From contig CAMVEX010000003.1 in assembly GCA_947166625.1 (NCBI GenBank), positions 1-64,000 of the forward strand: DNA of 64,000 nt, read 5' to 3'. The first letter of the stretch is position 1. Each line of letters starts with the position of its first letter. The notes beneath the pieces were generated by a model. The model saw only the letters and a list, made by a program, of their open reading frames with translations. It did no database searches and was not told the origin of the DNA. A program made the translations under genes and the position numbers. Source of the stretch: an uncultured Clostridia bacterium (GTDB lineage: Bacteria; Bacillota; Clostridia; Oscillospirales; Acutalibacteraceae). Of the stretch, positions 18,337-25,374 are shown piece by piece.

Positions 18337-19320
18337 ATGGATATTAAAGCGAAACTTCGCCCATTCTATGTGGCAAAAATGCTCTATGAGCAAACAGACG
18401 AAGATCATTACTTGACGATTGCTCAAATCATGGAGCAGCTTGATAAAGACTACGGTATCTCCACTTCACGCGGAACTGTCGGTGACGATATCAAGGCTCT
18501 CCAGGAGCTCGGAGTAGAGATTGCCGTAGAGTCATCTACACAAAAACGATATTATATGATCGGTCGGCGGTTTGACCTTCCGGAGCTCAAGACTATGATT
18601 GACGCCATTGAGTCTGCCCGATTCATTCCAAAGGAAAAGAGCGCAGCATTAGTCAAGAAGATCGGCTCTCTCACGAGCTTCCACAACACAGAAAAGCTCG
18701 TGAGAAACGTGGATGTTGAGAACCGGATCAAGGCAGACAATGAAAAGGTCTATTACATCATGGAAGCTCTGAATGACGCGATCAACTCTCGAAAGAAGGT
18801 TTCGTTCCAGTATTTCACCTACAACGTGCGGAAAGAGCAAAAACTGCGCCACGATGGATACACCTATGTATTTAGCCCATATAAGCTGATCTGGAATGGC
18901 GATTACTATTATGTGGTCGGATATTCCGAAAAGCATAAAGGGATCGGTAGCTTCCGTATTGATCGGATTGTTCGGCAACCGACCATATTGGATGAAGACG
19001 CCAAGCAGCCCCCACGCTCTTTCGATCTGAATGATTATCTGAATTCCATGTTTCGCATGTATAACGGGGAGCGCAAACAGATCGAATTGGTCTGCGACAA
19101 TGATGTGATGGACGCCATCATAGATAAGTTCGGGAAGGACGTCACCGTTCTCGCAAACGATATGAAGTCATTCCGCGCGGTGGTGAGCACTGCCGTCGGC
19201 CCTGTTTTCTATAGCTGGGTTTTCGGATTCGGAGGCAAGGTATCTATCAAGTCCCCCGAGGACGTCAAAAAGTCCTATGCAGCCATGGTAAAACAGGTCG
19301 CAGAAGCCTTAACCGAATAA
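18337..19320 (+). CDS. HTH-WYL domain transcriptional regulator
   Basis: 327 residues: N-terminal winged helix-turn-helix (about 20-75, YLTIAQIMEQLDKDYGISTSRGTVGDDIKALQ reads as the DNA-binding unit), a helical linker, then a WYL domain (about 150-225, with KLIWNGDYYYVVGY and SFRIDRIVR) and a C-terminal WCX-like extension. WYL regulators bind nucleic-acid or nucleotide ligands and commonly repress phage-defence operons, including BREX (BrxR) and CBASS/CapW examples. It sits 100 bp behind the desulfurase in the same direction and before the lexA module, so it may control the BREX-type cargo. A strong terminator follows at 19344. Confidence 0.9.
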   Translation: MDIKAKLRPFYVAKMLYEQTDEDHYLTIAQIMEQLDKDYGISTSRGTVGDDIKALQELGVEIAVESSTQKRYYMIGRRFDLPELKTMIDAIESARFIPKEKSAALVKKIGSLTSFHNTEKLVRNVDVENRIKADNEKVYYIMEALNDAINSRKKVSFQYFTYNVRKEQKLRHDGYTYVFSPYKLIWNGDYYYVVGYSEKHKGIGSFRIDRIVRQPTILDEDAKQPPRSFDLNDYLNSMFRMYNGERKQIELVCDNDVMDAIIDKFGKDVTVLANDMKSFRAVVSTAVGPVFYSWVFGFGGKVSIKSPEDVKKSYAAMVKQVAEALTE

Positions 19321-19343
19321 GGAACCGTTCTCTTTCAAAGCGA

Positions 19344-19375
19344 GGAGGTGTGACCGATTGGTCGCACCTCCTTTT
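19344..19375 (+). terminator. Rho-independent terminator after the WYL gene
   Basis: GGAGGTGTGACC and GGTCGCACCTCC form a 12-bp stem (one G-U) with a 4-nt loop at 19344-19371, followed by TTTT. It separates the WYL gene from the lexA promoter 20 bp further on. Confidence 0.85.
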
Positions 19376-19393
19376 CGATTTTCTGTTACCCTC

Positions 19394-19445
19394 TTGCAAT
19401 CTCGAAAATTCTGAGTATAATAACGTATGTGGAACGCAAAGTTCC
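19394..19445 (+). promoter_or_regulatory. lexA promoter with palindromic operator
   Basis: TTGCAA (19394-19399) and TATAAT (19416-19421) are separated by 16 bp, a good sigma-A promoter. Just downstream, where transcription should begin, lies the perfect inverted repeat GGAAC-N5-GTTCC (19431-19445). It resembles a LexA-type GAAC/GTTC operator but with a 5-nt rather than the classic 4-nt centre, so it is a candidate autoregulatory site for the element's own LexA-like protein. Confidence 0.7.
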
Positions 19446-19467
19446 AGATAGAAACAGAGGTGCTGAT

Positions 19468-20082
19468 ATGAGATCGAAAAGCCAAGAAACTCTGGACGCG
19501 ATACTGAAGTTCGTGAACAAGTACTACCAACAGAATCGCAATGCTCCTTCAATCATCGAAGTAGCCGACGGCGTCGGCGTGGGCAAAACAACTGCCTATC
19601 GGTATCTGCAGGAGTTAAGCGAGCGCGGCCTGCTTGAATACAGCAGAGGGATCGCAGCAGCTCCAAAGAGCGCCAAGATGAAGACAGCCTATGTATCCGC
19701 CCCGTTAGTAGGCTCCATTCAGTGCGGCTGCCCCGAGGAGGAACAGGAAATGGTCGAGGAGTATGTCAGCCTGCCTGTTTCCATGTTCGGCAACGGAGAG
19801 TTTTATATTCTTCGTGCCAAGGGAGATTCAATGGTCGACGCCGGAATCGAAGAAGATGATCTGCTTGTTATCGAGCGCAATTGCCCTGCTTCCGAAGGGG
19901 ATATAGTCGTTGCGCTCGATCCCGAAAACCAGAATACTCTGAAACGGTTTGCCGGTTATGACGAGGACTCCGAGAGCTATCTTCTGGCTTATGAGAACGA
20001 GAAGAAGTATCCCGGAAAAGTCATCAGAGTCAAGAGCTTCAAAGTTCAGGGAGTCGCTCGTCATGTGATCAAGTCCCTCTAA
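19468..20082 (+). CDS. lexA: LexA-family SOS repressor (S24 autopeptidase)
   Basis: 204 residues: N-terminal winged helix (APSIIEVADGVGVGKTTAYRYLQ, about residues 20-50), a cleavage region LVGSIQCGCPEEE with a Cys-Gly site as used by many Gram-positive LexA proteins, then a peptidase S24 fold with the nucleophile Ser in AKGDSMVDAGI and the general-base Lys in NTLKRFAGY. The ATG at 19468 follows AGAGGTG; the upstream GTG at 19429 lies in the promoter/operator and is rejected. It heads a run of repair genes (Y-polymerase, YolD-like, SRAP) in one direction, so it probably represses them until DNA damage. Being inside mobile DNA, it is likely a second, element-borne LexA. Confidence 0.88.
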   Translation: MRSKSQETLDAILKFVNKYYQQNRNAPSIIEVADGVGVGKTTAYRYLQELSERGLLEYSRGIAAAPKSAKMKTAYVSAPLVGSIQCGCPEEEQEMVEEYVSLPVSMFGNGEFYILRAKGDSMVDAGIEEDDLLVIERNCPASEGDIVVALDPENQNTLKRFAGYDEDSESYLLAYENEKKYPGKVIRVKSFKVQGVARHVIKSL

Positions 20083-20109
20083 TAATCAAGCGATGGGAGA
20101 TGTTTTTTC

Positions 20110-20304
20110 ATGAGTGCAGTAGATGTAAGGTGCCCTGCCTGCGGCACGGTCAACAAGTCTGTGGACTTAGAAGAGACAGACGGATGGATGGAATGCGAAA
20201 GTTGCGGAGAGGTTACGCAGCAGATGAAGTATGTCACCACAAGGCGTGTGCCCCGCTATGAGCTGAATGAGGTTAAAGTACTTGTTCCGCTTTCGCAGAA
20301 ATAA
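20110..20304 (+). CDS. Small zinc-ribbon protein
   Basis: 64 residues with two CxxC knuckles, CPACGT (residues 8-13) and CESCGE (about 29-34), a classic short zinc ribbon, followed by a basic stretch (KYVTTRRVPRYEL). A GGGAGATG-type ribosome site precedes the ATG. It lies 27 bp after lexA and 18 bp before another Cys4 protein, within the presumed SOS operon. Nucleic-acid or protein binding is likely; no closer function can be given. Confidence 0.7.
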   Translation: MSAVDVRCPACGTVNKSVDLEETDGWMECESCGEVTQQMKYVTTRRVPRYELNEVKVLVPLSQK

Positions 20305-20322
20305 GAGTAAAGGAGTACGGCG

Positions 20323-20532
20323 ATGCTGGATTGGATTATTTACTCCTGGTATTGCCCGAACTGTAAGGAAGAAGTTGCGGGGCTGAAAGACAAGAAAAAC
20401 CAGATAAAAGTAAAATGCAGCCGGTGCGGAGCTGAGATGATCCGCACGATTGTAGGCCGGAGGCACGATGTAATCGACATCTACGCTCCGGCTGGTGAGA
20501 AACACCACGATGCAGAAGTGCAGCTGAGCTAA
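20323..20532 (+). CDS. Second small zinc-ribbon protein
   Basis: 69 residues. CPNCKEE (about residues 11-17) and CSRCGAEM (about 34-41) form a zinc ribbon; the C-terminus is charged (RRHDVIDIYAPAGEKHHD). GGAGTACGGCG precedes the ATG. Together with the preceding gene it forms a pair of tiny Cys4 proteins between lexA and the Y-family polymerase. I do not recognise either as a named family; the shared operon suggests a role tied to repair or regulation of the element. Confidence 0.68.
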   Translation: MLDWIIYSWYCPNCKEEVAGLKDKKNQIKVKCSRCGAEMIRTIVGRRHDVIDIYAPAGEKHHDAEVQLS

Positions 20533-20570
20533 GTACAGCTCGCATTACCTGCAGAAAAGAAGGGCGTGAT

Positions 20571-20606
20571 ATGAGAACCTATGGAACGAACCTACATCTG
20601 CATTGA
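20571..20606 (+). CDS. Possible 11-residue leader peptide overlapping the polymerase start
   Basis: AGAAGGGCG (about 20558-20566) is placed well for an ATG at 20571 that reads 11 codons (MRTYGTNLHLH) to a TGA at 20604. The polymerase ATG at 20581 lies inside it in another frame and has no good site of its own. Translation of the polymerase may therefore depend on this short frame (coupling). It could also be chance. Confidence 0.3.
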   Translation: MRTYGTNLHLH

Positions 20607-21978
20607 TCTCAAGTCATATTACGCATCCGTAGAATGTGTTCATCGGGGACTCGATCCGCTTAAGGCAAACCTGCTGGTAGCGGACGAGTCCCGATCCGAC
20701 CAAACGATCTGTTTGGCGGTCTCCCCCTCTCTGAAGGCAAAGGGCGTCCCAGGACGGCCAAGGCTCTTCGAGGCAAAGCAGAAAATCAGGGAGTACGAGA
20801 TCCGCTGCCATACAAAGGTCGACTACATTATCGCAGTCCCGCGGATGGCAGAATACGAAAGAATCTCCGCTCAGATCTACAGCATCTACCTGCGATACGT
20901 GGCGCCGGAAGATATCCACGTCTATTCCATTGATGAATGCTTTATAGACTGTACCTGCTATCTCCACGCATACCGAAAAGAAGCCGAGAAGCTGAATACC
21001 AATGCGGCTCATATCATGGCAATGACGATGATAAGAGACGTGCTGAAAACGACCGGCATCACAGCTACCGTTGGGATCGGCACAAACCTCTATCTGGCGA
21101 AGGTGGCAATGGACATAGTCGCCAAGAAGCAGCCGGCAGATAAAGACGGCGTCAGGATTGCAGAACTCAATGAAGACTCGTACAAGTTCCTGCTGTGGGA
21201 TCACAAGCCGCTCACCGATTTCTGGCAGATAGGTCACGGAAAGGCCAGGCGGCTTGAAAAAGCATACATGTTTACGATGGGCGATATCGCAGCTCGTACA
21301 CAGTGGGATGAGGAGTTCTTCTACAAGACCTTCGGAATTGACGGCGAGATCTTAGTTGATCACGCCTGGGGTATAGAGCCGGTTACGATGGCAGATATTA
21401 AGTCGTATAAGAGCGATGGACACAGCCTCAGTAACGGCCAAGTGCTTCCGAGGCCATATAAGTATGAGGAGGCGCGGCTCGTTTTTCGTGAGATGATTGA
21501 AGTGCTCTGCACGGATATGTTCTCGAAGAACCTTGTGTCGCCCACATGCTCATGGTGGGTCTCGTATGACTATAAGAGTCTGGAAGCCTGCCCCTTTTAC
21601 GACGGCCCGCTGAGCATCGACTTCTACGGACGCCTCCACCCCAAACACAGTAACGGCACCGTGAAGCTGCCGACCGTCACGAACAACATTCAGATTATCA
21701 CGGCGCCGCTGCTGAAATCCTTTGATGACAAGACGGATCATCGGCTGCTTTATCGAAGGCTGGGAGTCTGCGCAAATGACGTAAAGGAAGACAGCGGAGT
21801 GTTTCAGCTTAACATGTTTATCGACTATGAAGCTCTCGAGAGAGACAGAAAACTCCAGGGAGCCATGCTTGAAGTACGCAGAAAATTCGGATCAAATGCC
21901 TTGTGTAAGGGGATGAACCTTATGGAAGGCGCCACCACATTAGAAAGAAATCAGCAGATAGGCGGTCATAAAGCCTGA
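20581..21978 (+). CDS. Y-family DNA polymerase (UmuC/DinB/UvrX type)
   Basis: 465 residues. The catalytic palm is clear: CIDLKSYYASVECVHRG (first carboxylate, residues about 5-20) and YSIDECFIDCT (SIDE motif, about 115-125). ATVGIGTNLYLAKVAMDI follows as the thumb-side motif, and there is a little-finger domain in the C-terminal third. It performs translesion synthesis past DNA damage. The company of lexA, a YolD-like gene and SRAP matches Gram-positive mobile uvrX-yolD-type cassettes. Start codon choice is uncertain at the ribosome-site level (see the overlapping leader), but the protein begins at the correct place for the family. Confidence 0.93.
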   Translation: MERTYICIDLKSYYASVECVHRGLDPLKANLLVADESRSDQTICLAVSPSLKAKGVPGRPRLFEAKQKIREYEIRCHTKVDYIIAVPRMAEYERISAQIYSIYLRYVAPEDIHVYSIDECFIDCTCYLHAYRKEAEKLNTNAAHIMAMTMIRDVLKTTGITATVGIGTNLYLAKVAMDIVAKKQPADKDGVRIAELNEDSYKFLLWDHKPLTDFWQIGHGKARRLEKAYMFTMGDIAARTQWDEEFFYKTFGIDGEILVDHAWGIEPVTMADIKSYKSDGHSLSNGQVLPRPYKYEEARLVFREMIEVLCTDMFSKNLVSPTCSWWVSYDYKSLEACPFYDGPLSIDFYGRLHPKHSNGTVKLPTVTNNIQIITAPLLKSFDDKTDHRLLYRRLGVCANDVKEDSGVFQLNMFIDYEALERDRKLQGAMLEVRRKFGSNALCKGMNLMEGATTLERNQQIGGHKA

Positions 21979-22011
21979 GTCGCTTCCTGCTGATTCAGGA
22001 GGTAAACTCAA

Positions 22012-22548
22012 GTGAGCAGCATAGGCGTTATGGCGATGCCTGCCGACTTTCGCTACCGGGATGTATTTTTAAAAGGAAAGCCGCAGCATGATCGCTTTGA
22101 CCTGTTTCGCATTCGGCATCCAAGCATGGATGTCGGTCGCAGAGCAAAGATATTCTCCCCCTTCGACGCATTGAAGGGATTCAACGAAGCGATTGCTTCA
22201 AAGGATGTCCTGTACCGTGAACGCGTTGAATTGAGCGATGAAGATCGAACCGAGCTGGACCGCAGACTCCGTATTCTCAAAGGGCTCACATACAACGGGC
22301 ATATGGCTCGAGAAAACCGCGTTAAGATAACGGTGTTATTCTATGTCCCCTGCCTCGATGAGCATAACGAGGCATTCGGAATCCGCGGACGCTATCGGAA
22401 GATAACAGGCACCTGCTGGAATGTCGATGAAATCTACGGAAGCATTTTGGTAGATAAAACACGGATCAGTTTTGATGATATCCTTCGGATCGGGAATGCG
22501 GACGGTGTTTTTCAGAAGGACTGGTCAACCGAATACCCGGTAGACTGA
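22012..22548 (+). CDS. YolD-like protein
   Basis: 178 residues starting with GTG at 22012, chosen because CAGGAGG lies about 9 nt upstream. The centre, GRRAKIFSPFDALKGFNEAI, matches the YolD-like signature (basic residue, F-x-P-F-x-A-L-x-G), and the C-terminal half is a beta-rich region. In Bacillus and many mobile elements yolD precedes or follows a Y-family polymerase (uvrX), and the protein is thought to be an accessory factor of it, possibly UmuD-like. Spacing to the polymerase is 33 bp. Confidence 0.78.
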   Translation: MSSIGVMAMPADFRYRDVFLKGKPQHDRFDLFRIRHPSMDVGRRAKIFSPFDALKGFNEAIASKDVLYRERVELSDEDRTELDRRLRILKGLTYNGHMARENRVKITVLFYVPCLDEHNEAFGIRGRYRKITGTCWNVDEIYGSILVDKTRISFDDILRIGNADGVFQKDWSTEYPVD

Positions 22549-22569
22549 ATCAGTTAGGAGTGATAGCCC

Positions 22570-23187
22570 ATGTGCACAAGATTCTATGTGGAACCCGACA
22601 CGGAAGAAATCCGAGAGATCATCGCCGAAGTACAGCGGTCTCAGTTGTCCGGCAAGTTCATCAAAGCAGGAAATGCAATCCTGACTTCAGGCGAAATCCG
22701 CCCGACAAATGTTGTGCCTGTCATTGCTCCCAGCAGAGCGGGAAGAAGAACTGCTTTCCCAATGAAATGGGGATTTCAGATACCAGGCAGGTCGCTTCTC
22801 GTCAACGCAAGAGTCGAAACGGCAGCTGAGAAGCCAACTTTCAAAGAGGCTTGGGAGAAGCACCGTTGCATCGTTCCGGCTTCCTGGTACTATGAATGGG
22901 AGCATCTGACAGGAAACAGCGGTCAGAAAAAGGTCGGGGACAAATACATGATCCAGCCGAGAGGTTCCTCCATGACATGGCTTGCCGGATTGTACCGTAT
23001 TGAGGACGGGCTCCCCGTTTTCACTGTATTAACCAAGGAGCCTACGGAGGATCTGAGAAGAATCCACGACAGGATGCCGCTGATCCTGCCGGAAGATCGG
23101 ATTGATGAATGGATCAATCCCCTTACAAATCCAAAGGAAATCCTTCGGTACTCCATAACAGACATGGTTATGGAAAAGGCTGTATAA
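22570..23187 (+). CDS. SRAP/HMCES-type abasic-site DNA shielding protein (YedK-like)
   Basis: 205 residues. The initiator Met is followed by the catalytic Cys2 (MCTRFYVE), which cross-links to abasic sites in single-stranded DNA. Other SRAP landmarks are PTNVVPVIAPS, KWGFQIPG, NARVETAAEKPTFKEAW, RCIVPASWYYEWEH and the histidine motif RIHDRMPLIL. It protects abasic DNA during replication and fits the SOS operon; the proximity to the YolD-like gene (21 bp) supports co-expression. Complete and without anomalies. Confidence 0.93.
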   Translation: MCTRFYVEPDTEEIREIIAEVQRSQLSGKFIKAGNAILTSGEIRPTNVVPVIAPSRAGRRTAFPMKWGFQIPGRSLLVNARVETAAEKPTFKEAWEKHRCIVPASWYYEWEHLTGNSGQKKVGDKYMIQPRGSSMTWLAGLYRIEDGLPVFTVLTKEPTEDLRRIHDRMPLILPEDRIDEWINPLTNPKEILRYSITDMVMEKAV

Positions 23188-23221
23188 GCCGCAACAATCT
23201 GCTTTGCGAGGTGAGGCCATA

Positions 23222-23548
23222 ATGGTCTATACAAATTTGAACCGCATCCAGTTCGGAAACGGTGACGTCAGCGTCATGGTCTCAATGGCAGGAACGAGAA
23301 AAGAGCCTCAGGCCATGCTCGTATTCCAGAACCGGGAACCGACAAAGATCGGAAGGATCGATGAAGACGCCGATCTCAGCAGAACCAAACTCGGCGCCTA
23401 TAACCCGAACAAAGACATTGCGATGCTGTTTTCAAAGCCGGAGAGCATCGACTGCGTGATATCCGCTCTCCTGGCCGTTAAGAAAGCCACATTCGGAAAG
23501 AACAATCTGGCACACATCTATCTGGATGAGAAGCCTGCGATAGATTAA
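23222..23548 (+). CDS. Hypothetical protein in the SOS/repair module
   Basis: 108 residues. The ATG at 23222 follows GAGGTGAG, so the upstream in-frame ATG at 23204 is not used. It reads as a small alpha/beta protein: NRIQFGNGDVSVMVSM, a charged loop, KDIAMLFSKPESIDCVISALLAVKKATFG, ending LAHIYLDEKPAID. No membrane segment, Cys cluster or known motif. It lies 34 bp after SRAP and 18 bp before another short gene and is probably co-transcribed. Function unknown. Confidence 0.7.
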   Translation: MVYTNLNRIQFGNGDVSVMVSMAGTRKEPQAMLVFQNREPTKIGRIDEDADLSRTKLGAYNPNKDIAMLFSKPESIDCVISALLAVKKATFGKNNLAHIYLDEKPAID

Positions 23549-23566
23549 GAAAACGGAGGGTTGGAA

Positions 23567-23809
23567 ATGACAATGCGTGAAGCCTTTGTAAAAGAACGCA
23601 ATGACGCCCTGTTCAGCATGGACAGGAAGAAGATCGAAGCGTACTGCGCCAAGCATGGCGATACCGAAACCGCCGAGCTGCCGGATCAGTTATTCTGGGC
23701 CGGTGTATATAAAGCCATCTGCGCGATCCGCAACGCACCCGAAGATAAAGTGCGGGAAGCTCGAACATGGCTTGCGTCTCATGGTTTCTCAGACACCATA
23801 AGACTCTAA
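23567..23809 (+). CDS. Hypothetical small helical protein
   Basis: 80 residues from the ATG at 23567 (CGGAGGG at 23554-23560). Entirely helical in appearance (MREAFVKERNDALFSMDRKK, ...FWAGVYKAICAIRNAPEDKV...), charged, no motif recognised. It is the last gene before a 500-bp non-coding, hairpin-rich region with a strong terminator. Function unknown. Confidence 0.65.
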   Translation: MTMREAFVKERNDALFSMDRKKIEAYCAKHGDTETAELPDQLFWAGVYKAICAIRNAPEDKVREARTWLASHGFSDTIRL

Positions 23810-23810
23810 A

Positions 23811-24308
23811 CTAAAACCAAATCAACGGCAAAACGACGGAATGGCTGAGATGAAACAGGCTGCATAAGTCCATCTCTAGGTCACTTGACCGTGCGGCAGC
23901 AATGCCCGAACATTCACCGGTAGTTATTCCAGACATACGTGAGAGGCCACCGGCAAGGTAAGACACTATAGCTCTATCTATAGGGTCTGCCTTGTCGGTG
24001 GTCTTTTTCTTTTTGCCGCCGACGCCCAACAAATACATATTCGCAGCCTGAAGTACAAAGGCAGAGGATACAAATACGCTGATCTCGATTTCTTTGAGAA
24101 AGCCGTATGGGTACCCTTAGATTTCTGCACCCTTTTTCAGGTATGCGGCAATCGGAGTCCTTTTCGCCAGCGTGATTTGTGTCCTACCTGTTACGCCAGG
24201 CGGAAAGGACTTTTATGTTGTGTCATTGGCTCTGCTATGTGGCGGCATACCCGTGATCTCCGATTTCGATTCCACACCACAAATCGAAATCAAAAAGGAG
24301 ATCACAAA
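23811..24308 (+). ncRNA. Hairpin-rich non-coding region 1 with internal terminator; candidate structured RNA
   Basis: About 500 bp without a convincing gene. It holds GAGATG/CATCTC, a GGTCA-CT-TGACC palindrome near 23880, and a very long terminator-like hairpin (23945-24003, T-tract to 24014). It also holds a second long stem, AGTCCTTTTCGCC (24156-24168) with GGCGGAAAGGACT (24199-24211), extended inward by GCGTGA/TTACGC, and a 9-bp stem GATTTCGAT/ATCGAAATC (24262-24291) ending just before the AAGGAG site of the next gene. The sigma-gene frame stays open upstream with several Cys codons, but it runs straight through these stems, so I regard it as accidental. The region may be a small RNA plus a structured 5' leader. 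Confidence 0.5.
23945..24014 (+). terminator. Strong rho-independent terminator
   Basis: The left arm starting GGCCACCGGCAAGG (23945) pairs with the right arm ending CCTTGTCGGTGGTC (24003) over about 18 pairs including G-U pairs, with a nested CTATAG/CTATAG hairpin in the loop. It is followed by TTTTTCTTTTT (24004-24014). It ends the SOS/repair transcript or a small RNA. Confidence 0.85.
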
Positions 24309-24779
24309 ATGGCAATTAATTTTGGCGCTGAATATAAGCGCTTTGAAAAAGAAATGGCAAAGAAGCATGAGCTATATGCTCAGCTCGGTATGAGTCAGGA
24401 GCAGATTGATGCTCTTGATGAATTCGACAAGGAGGAATTCCTCTCCGACAACACTTACAAGCGGCATGTCCAGTCTTTGAGTATGGATGAAGACTCCGAA
24501 AATCCCGAAGACCTTCATCCGCTGTTCAAGAAGTTCGGAGATGTGCTCTCAGTCGAGCTCAAGGTCACTTTCAGGGATAAATACGCCTGGCTGGACGAAA
24601 TATCCTCTCCCGAACTCACAAAGAAACTGCTTTCTCTGGCACCGGAGGATCTCGAATTGCTGGATGCTTACGTCTTCGGAGAGAAGACCCAGGTTGAACT
24701 TGCGAAGAAAAACGGGATCTCACAGAAGAACATCTCAAAAAAGCTCAATCGCATAAGGCGGTTTTTAGCCGGAGACTGA
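24309..24779 (+). CDS. Sigma-70 region 4-like helix-turn-helix protein
   Basis: 156 residues from the ATG at 24309 with AAGGAG at 24295-24300. The N-terminus is acidic and helical (YAQLGMSQEQIDALDEFDKEEF). The C-terminus, SLAPEDLELLDAYVFGEKTQ followed by a turn and SQKNISKKLNRIRRFLAG, is the helix-turn-helix shape of sigma region 4/phage-type sigma-like regulators (compare ...E..LL...F.G.TQ.E.A...G.SQ..IS). No region 2 is visible, so it is not a full sigma factor. Such proteins are frequent beside Clostridial ICE regulation genes. Flanked on both sides by long structured non-coding DNA. Confidence 0.75.
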   Translation: MAINFGAEYKRFEKEMAKKHELYAQLGMSQEQIDALDEFDKEEFLSDNTYKRHVQSLSMDEDSENPEDLHPLFKKFGDVLSVELKVTFRDKYAWLDEISSPELTKKLLSLAPEDLELLDAYVFGEKTQVELAKKNGISQKNISKKLNRIRRFLAGD

Positions 24780-24834
24780 ATTCACATCAGTTTTTTCAAG
24801 TTTTTTTCGGCAAGGGGTATATTTTCGCCTTTCT

Positions 24835-25346
24835 CGTGCTCTACCAAGTGAGAGGATCTTTTTTCTCTCGTTTGGTCTTTGACAACTGAATAGTCTGGAT
24901 GCCGAGGGAACTCCCTCCTCTGTCCGAAAGGACAAGCTGCCGGATGTGAGCGCCAGGACTCCGCAAAACCAGCGGACGAGCGATACATCACACGCCGGGT
25001 CGGCCGGAAAACAGTATCGGCCGATTGGCGATGACAAGAGGTGGGCGAATAATGATACTTCTGCAAGGCAATGCAGCTCGCCGGAAGGCGGGATAAGTAT
25101 GTTACGGGTTGGAATGGATACCCGCTACGGCTTATATGATCCCGGTTGCTGAGAAAAGAGTCTCAGCATGGATACTGTCGGGAACTCCGCATCCACCCTA
25201 TATCAGCAGATTTCTTTTTCTGCTGTGTCCGTCGGGGCCGAGAGAAATAGACGGATCTCAAACTACCACAAAATTACGAAAAGAAATTTGGTGGCAGAAC
25301 TACTGTGCAGGAGCGTTAACGCTCCTGCATACCATTCTGCTACCAA
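24835..25346 (+). ncRNA. Hairpin-rich non-coding region 2; candidate large structured RNA/leader of the helicase gene
   Basis: Nearly 600 bp lie between the sigma-like gene and the helicase ATG with no credible gene. At least eleven stems are readable: 24844-24875 (11 bp), 24904-24917 (6 bp), 24921-24934 (TGTCC-GAAA-GGACA, GNRA loop), 24960-24976, 25000-25024 (7 bp), 25079-25090 (CGCC-GGAA-GGCG), 25105-25124, 25148-25167 (6 bp), 25204-25225, 25228-25255 (6 bp). The last is 25288-25346, a 12-bp stem enclosing a perfect 24-nt palindrome at 25306-25329. The density and the GNRA-type loops indicate a folded RNA. Strand is set by the G-U pairs and loop types. It could be a free ncRNA or a regulatory leader; I could not match it to a named class. 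Confidence 0.6.
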
Positions 25347-25374
25347 GCACCCCGAGAGAAGGAGGATCTTCAAC

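Noticed and set aside
24177-24308. Start of the sigma-like gene at TTG 24177
   Set aside because: The frame crosses strong hairpins and the best ribosome site is at 24295 before the ATG at 24309.
23811-25374. CRISPR array or tRNA cluster in the long non-coding regions
   Set aside because: No regularly spaced direct repeats; no cloverleaf with CCA end and TTCRA arm could be found.
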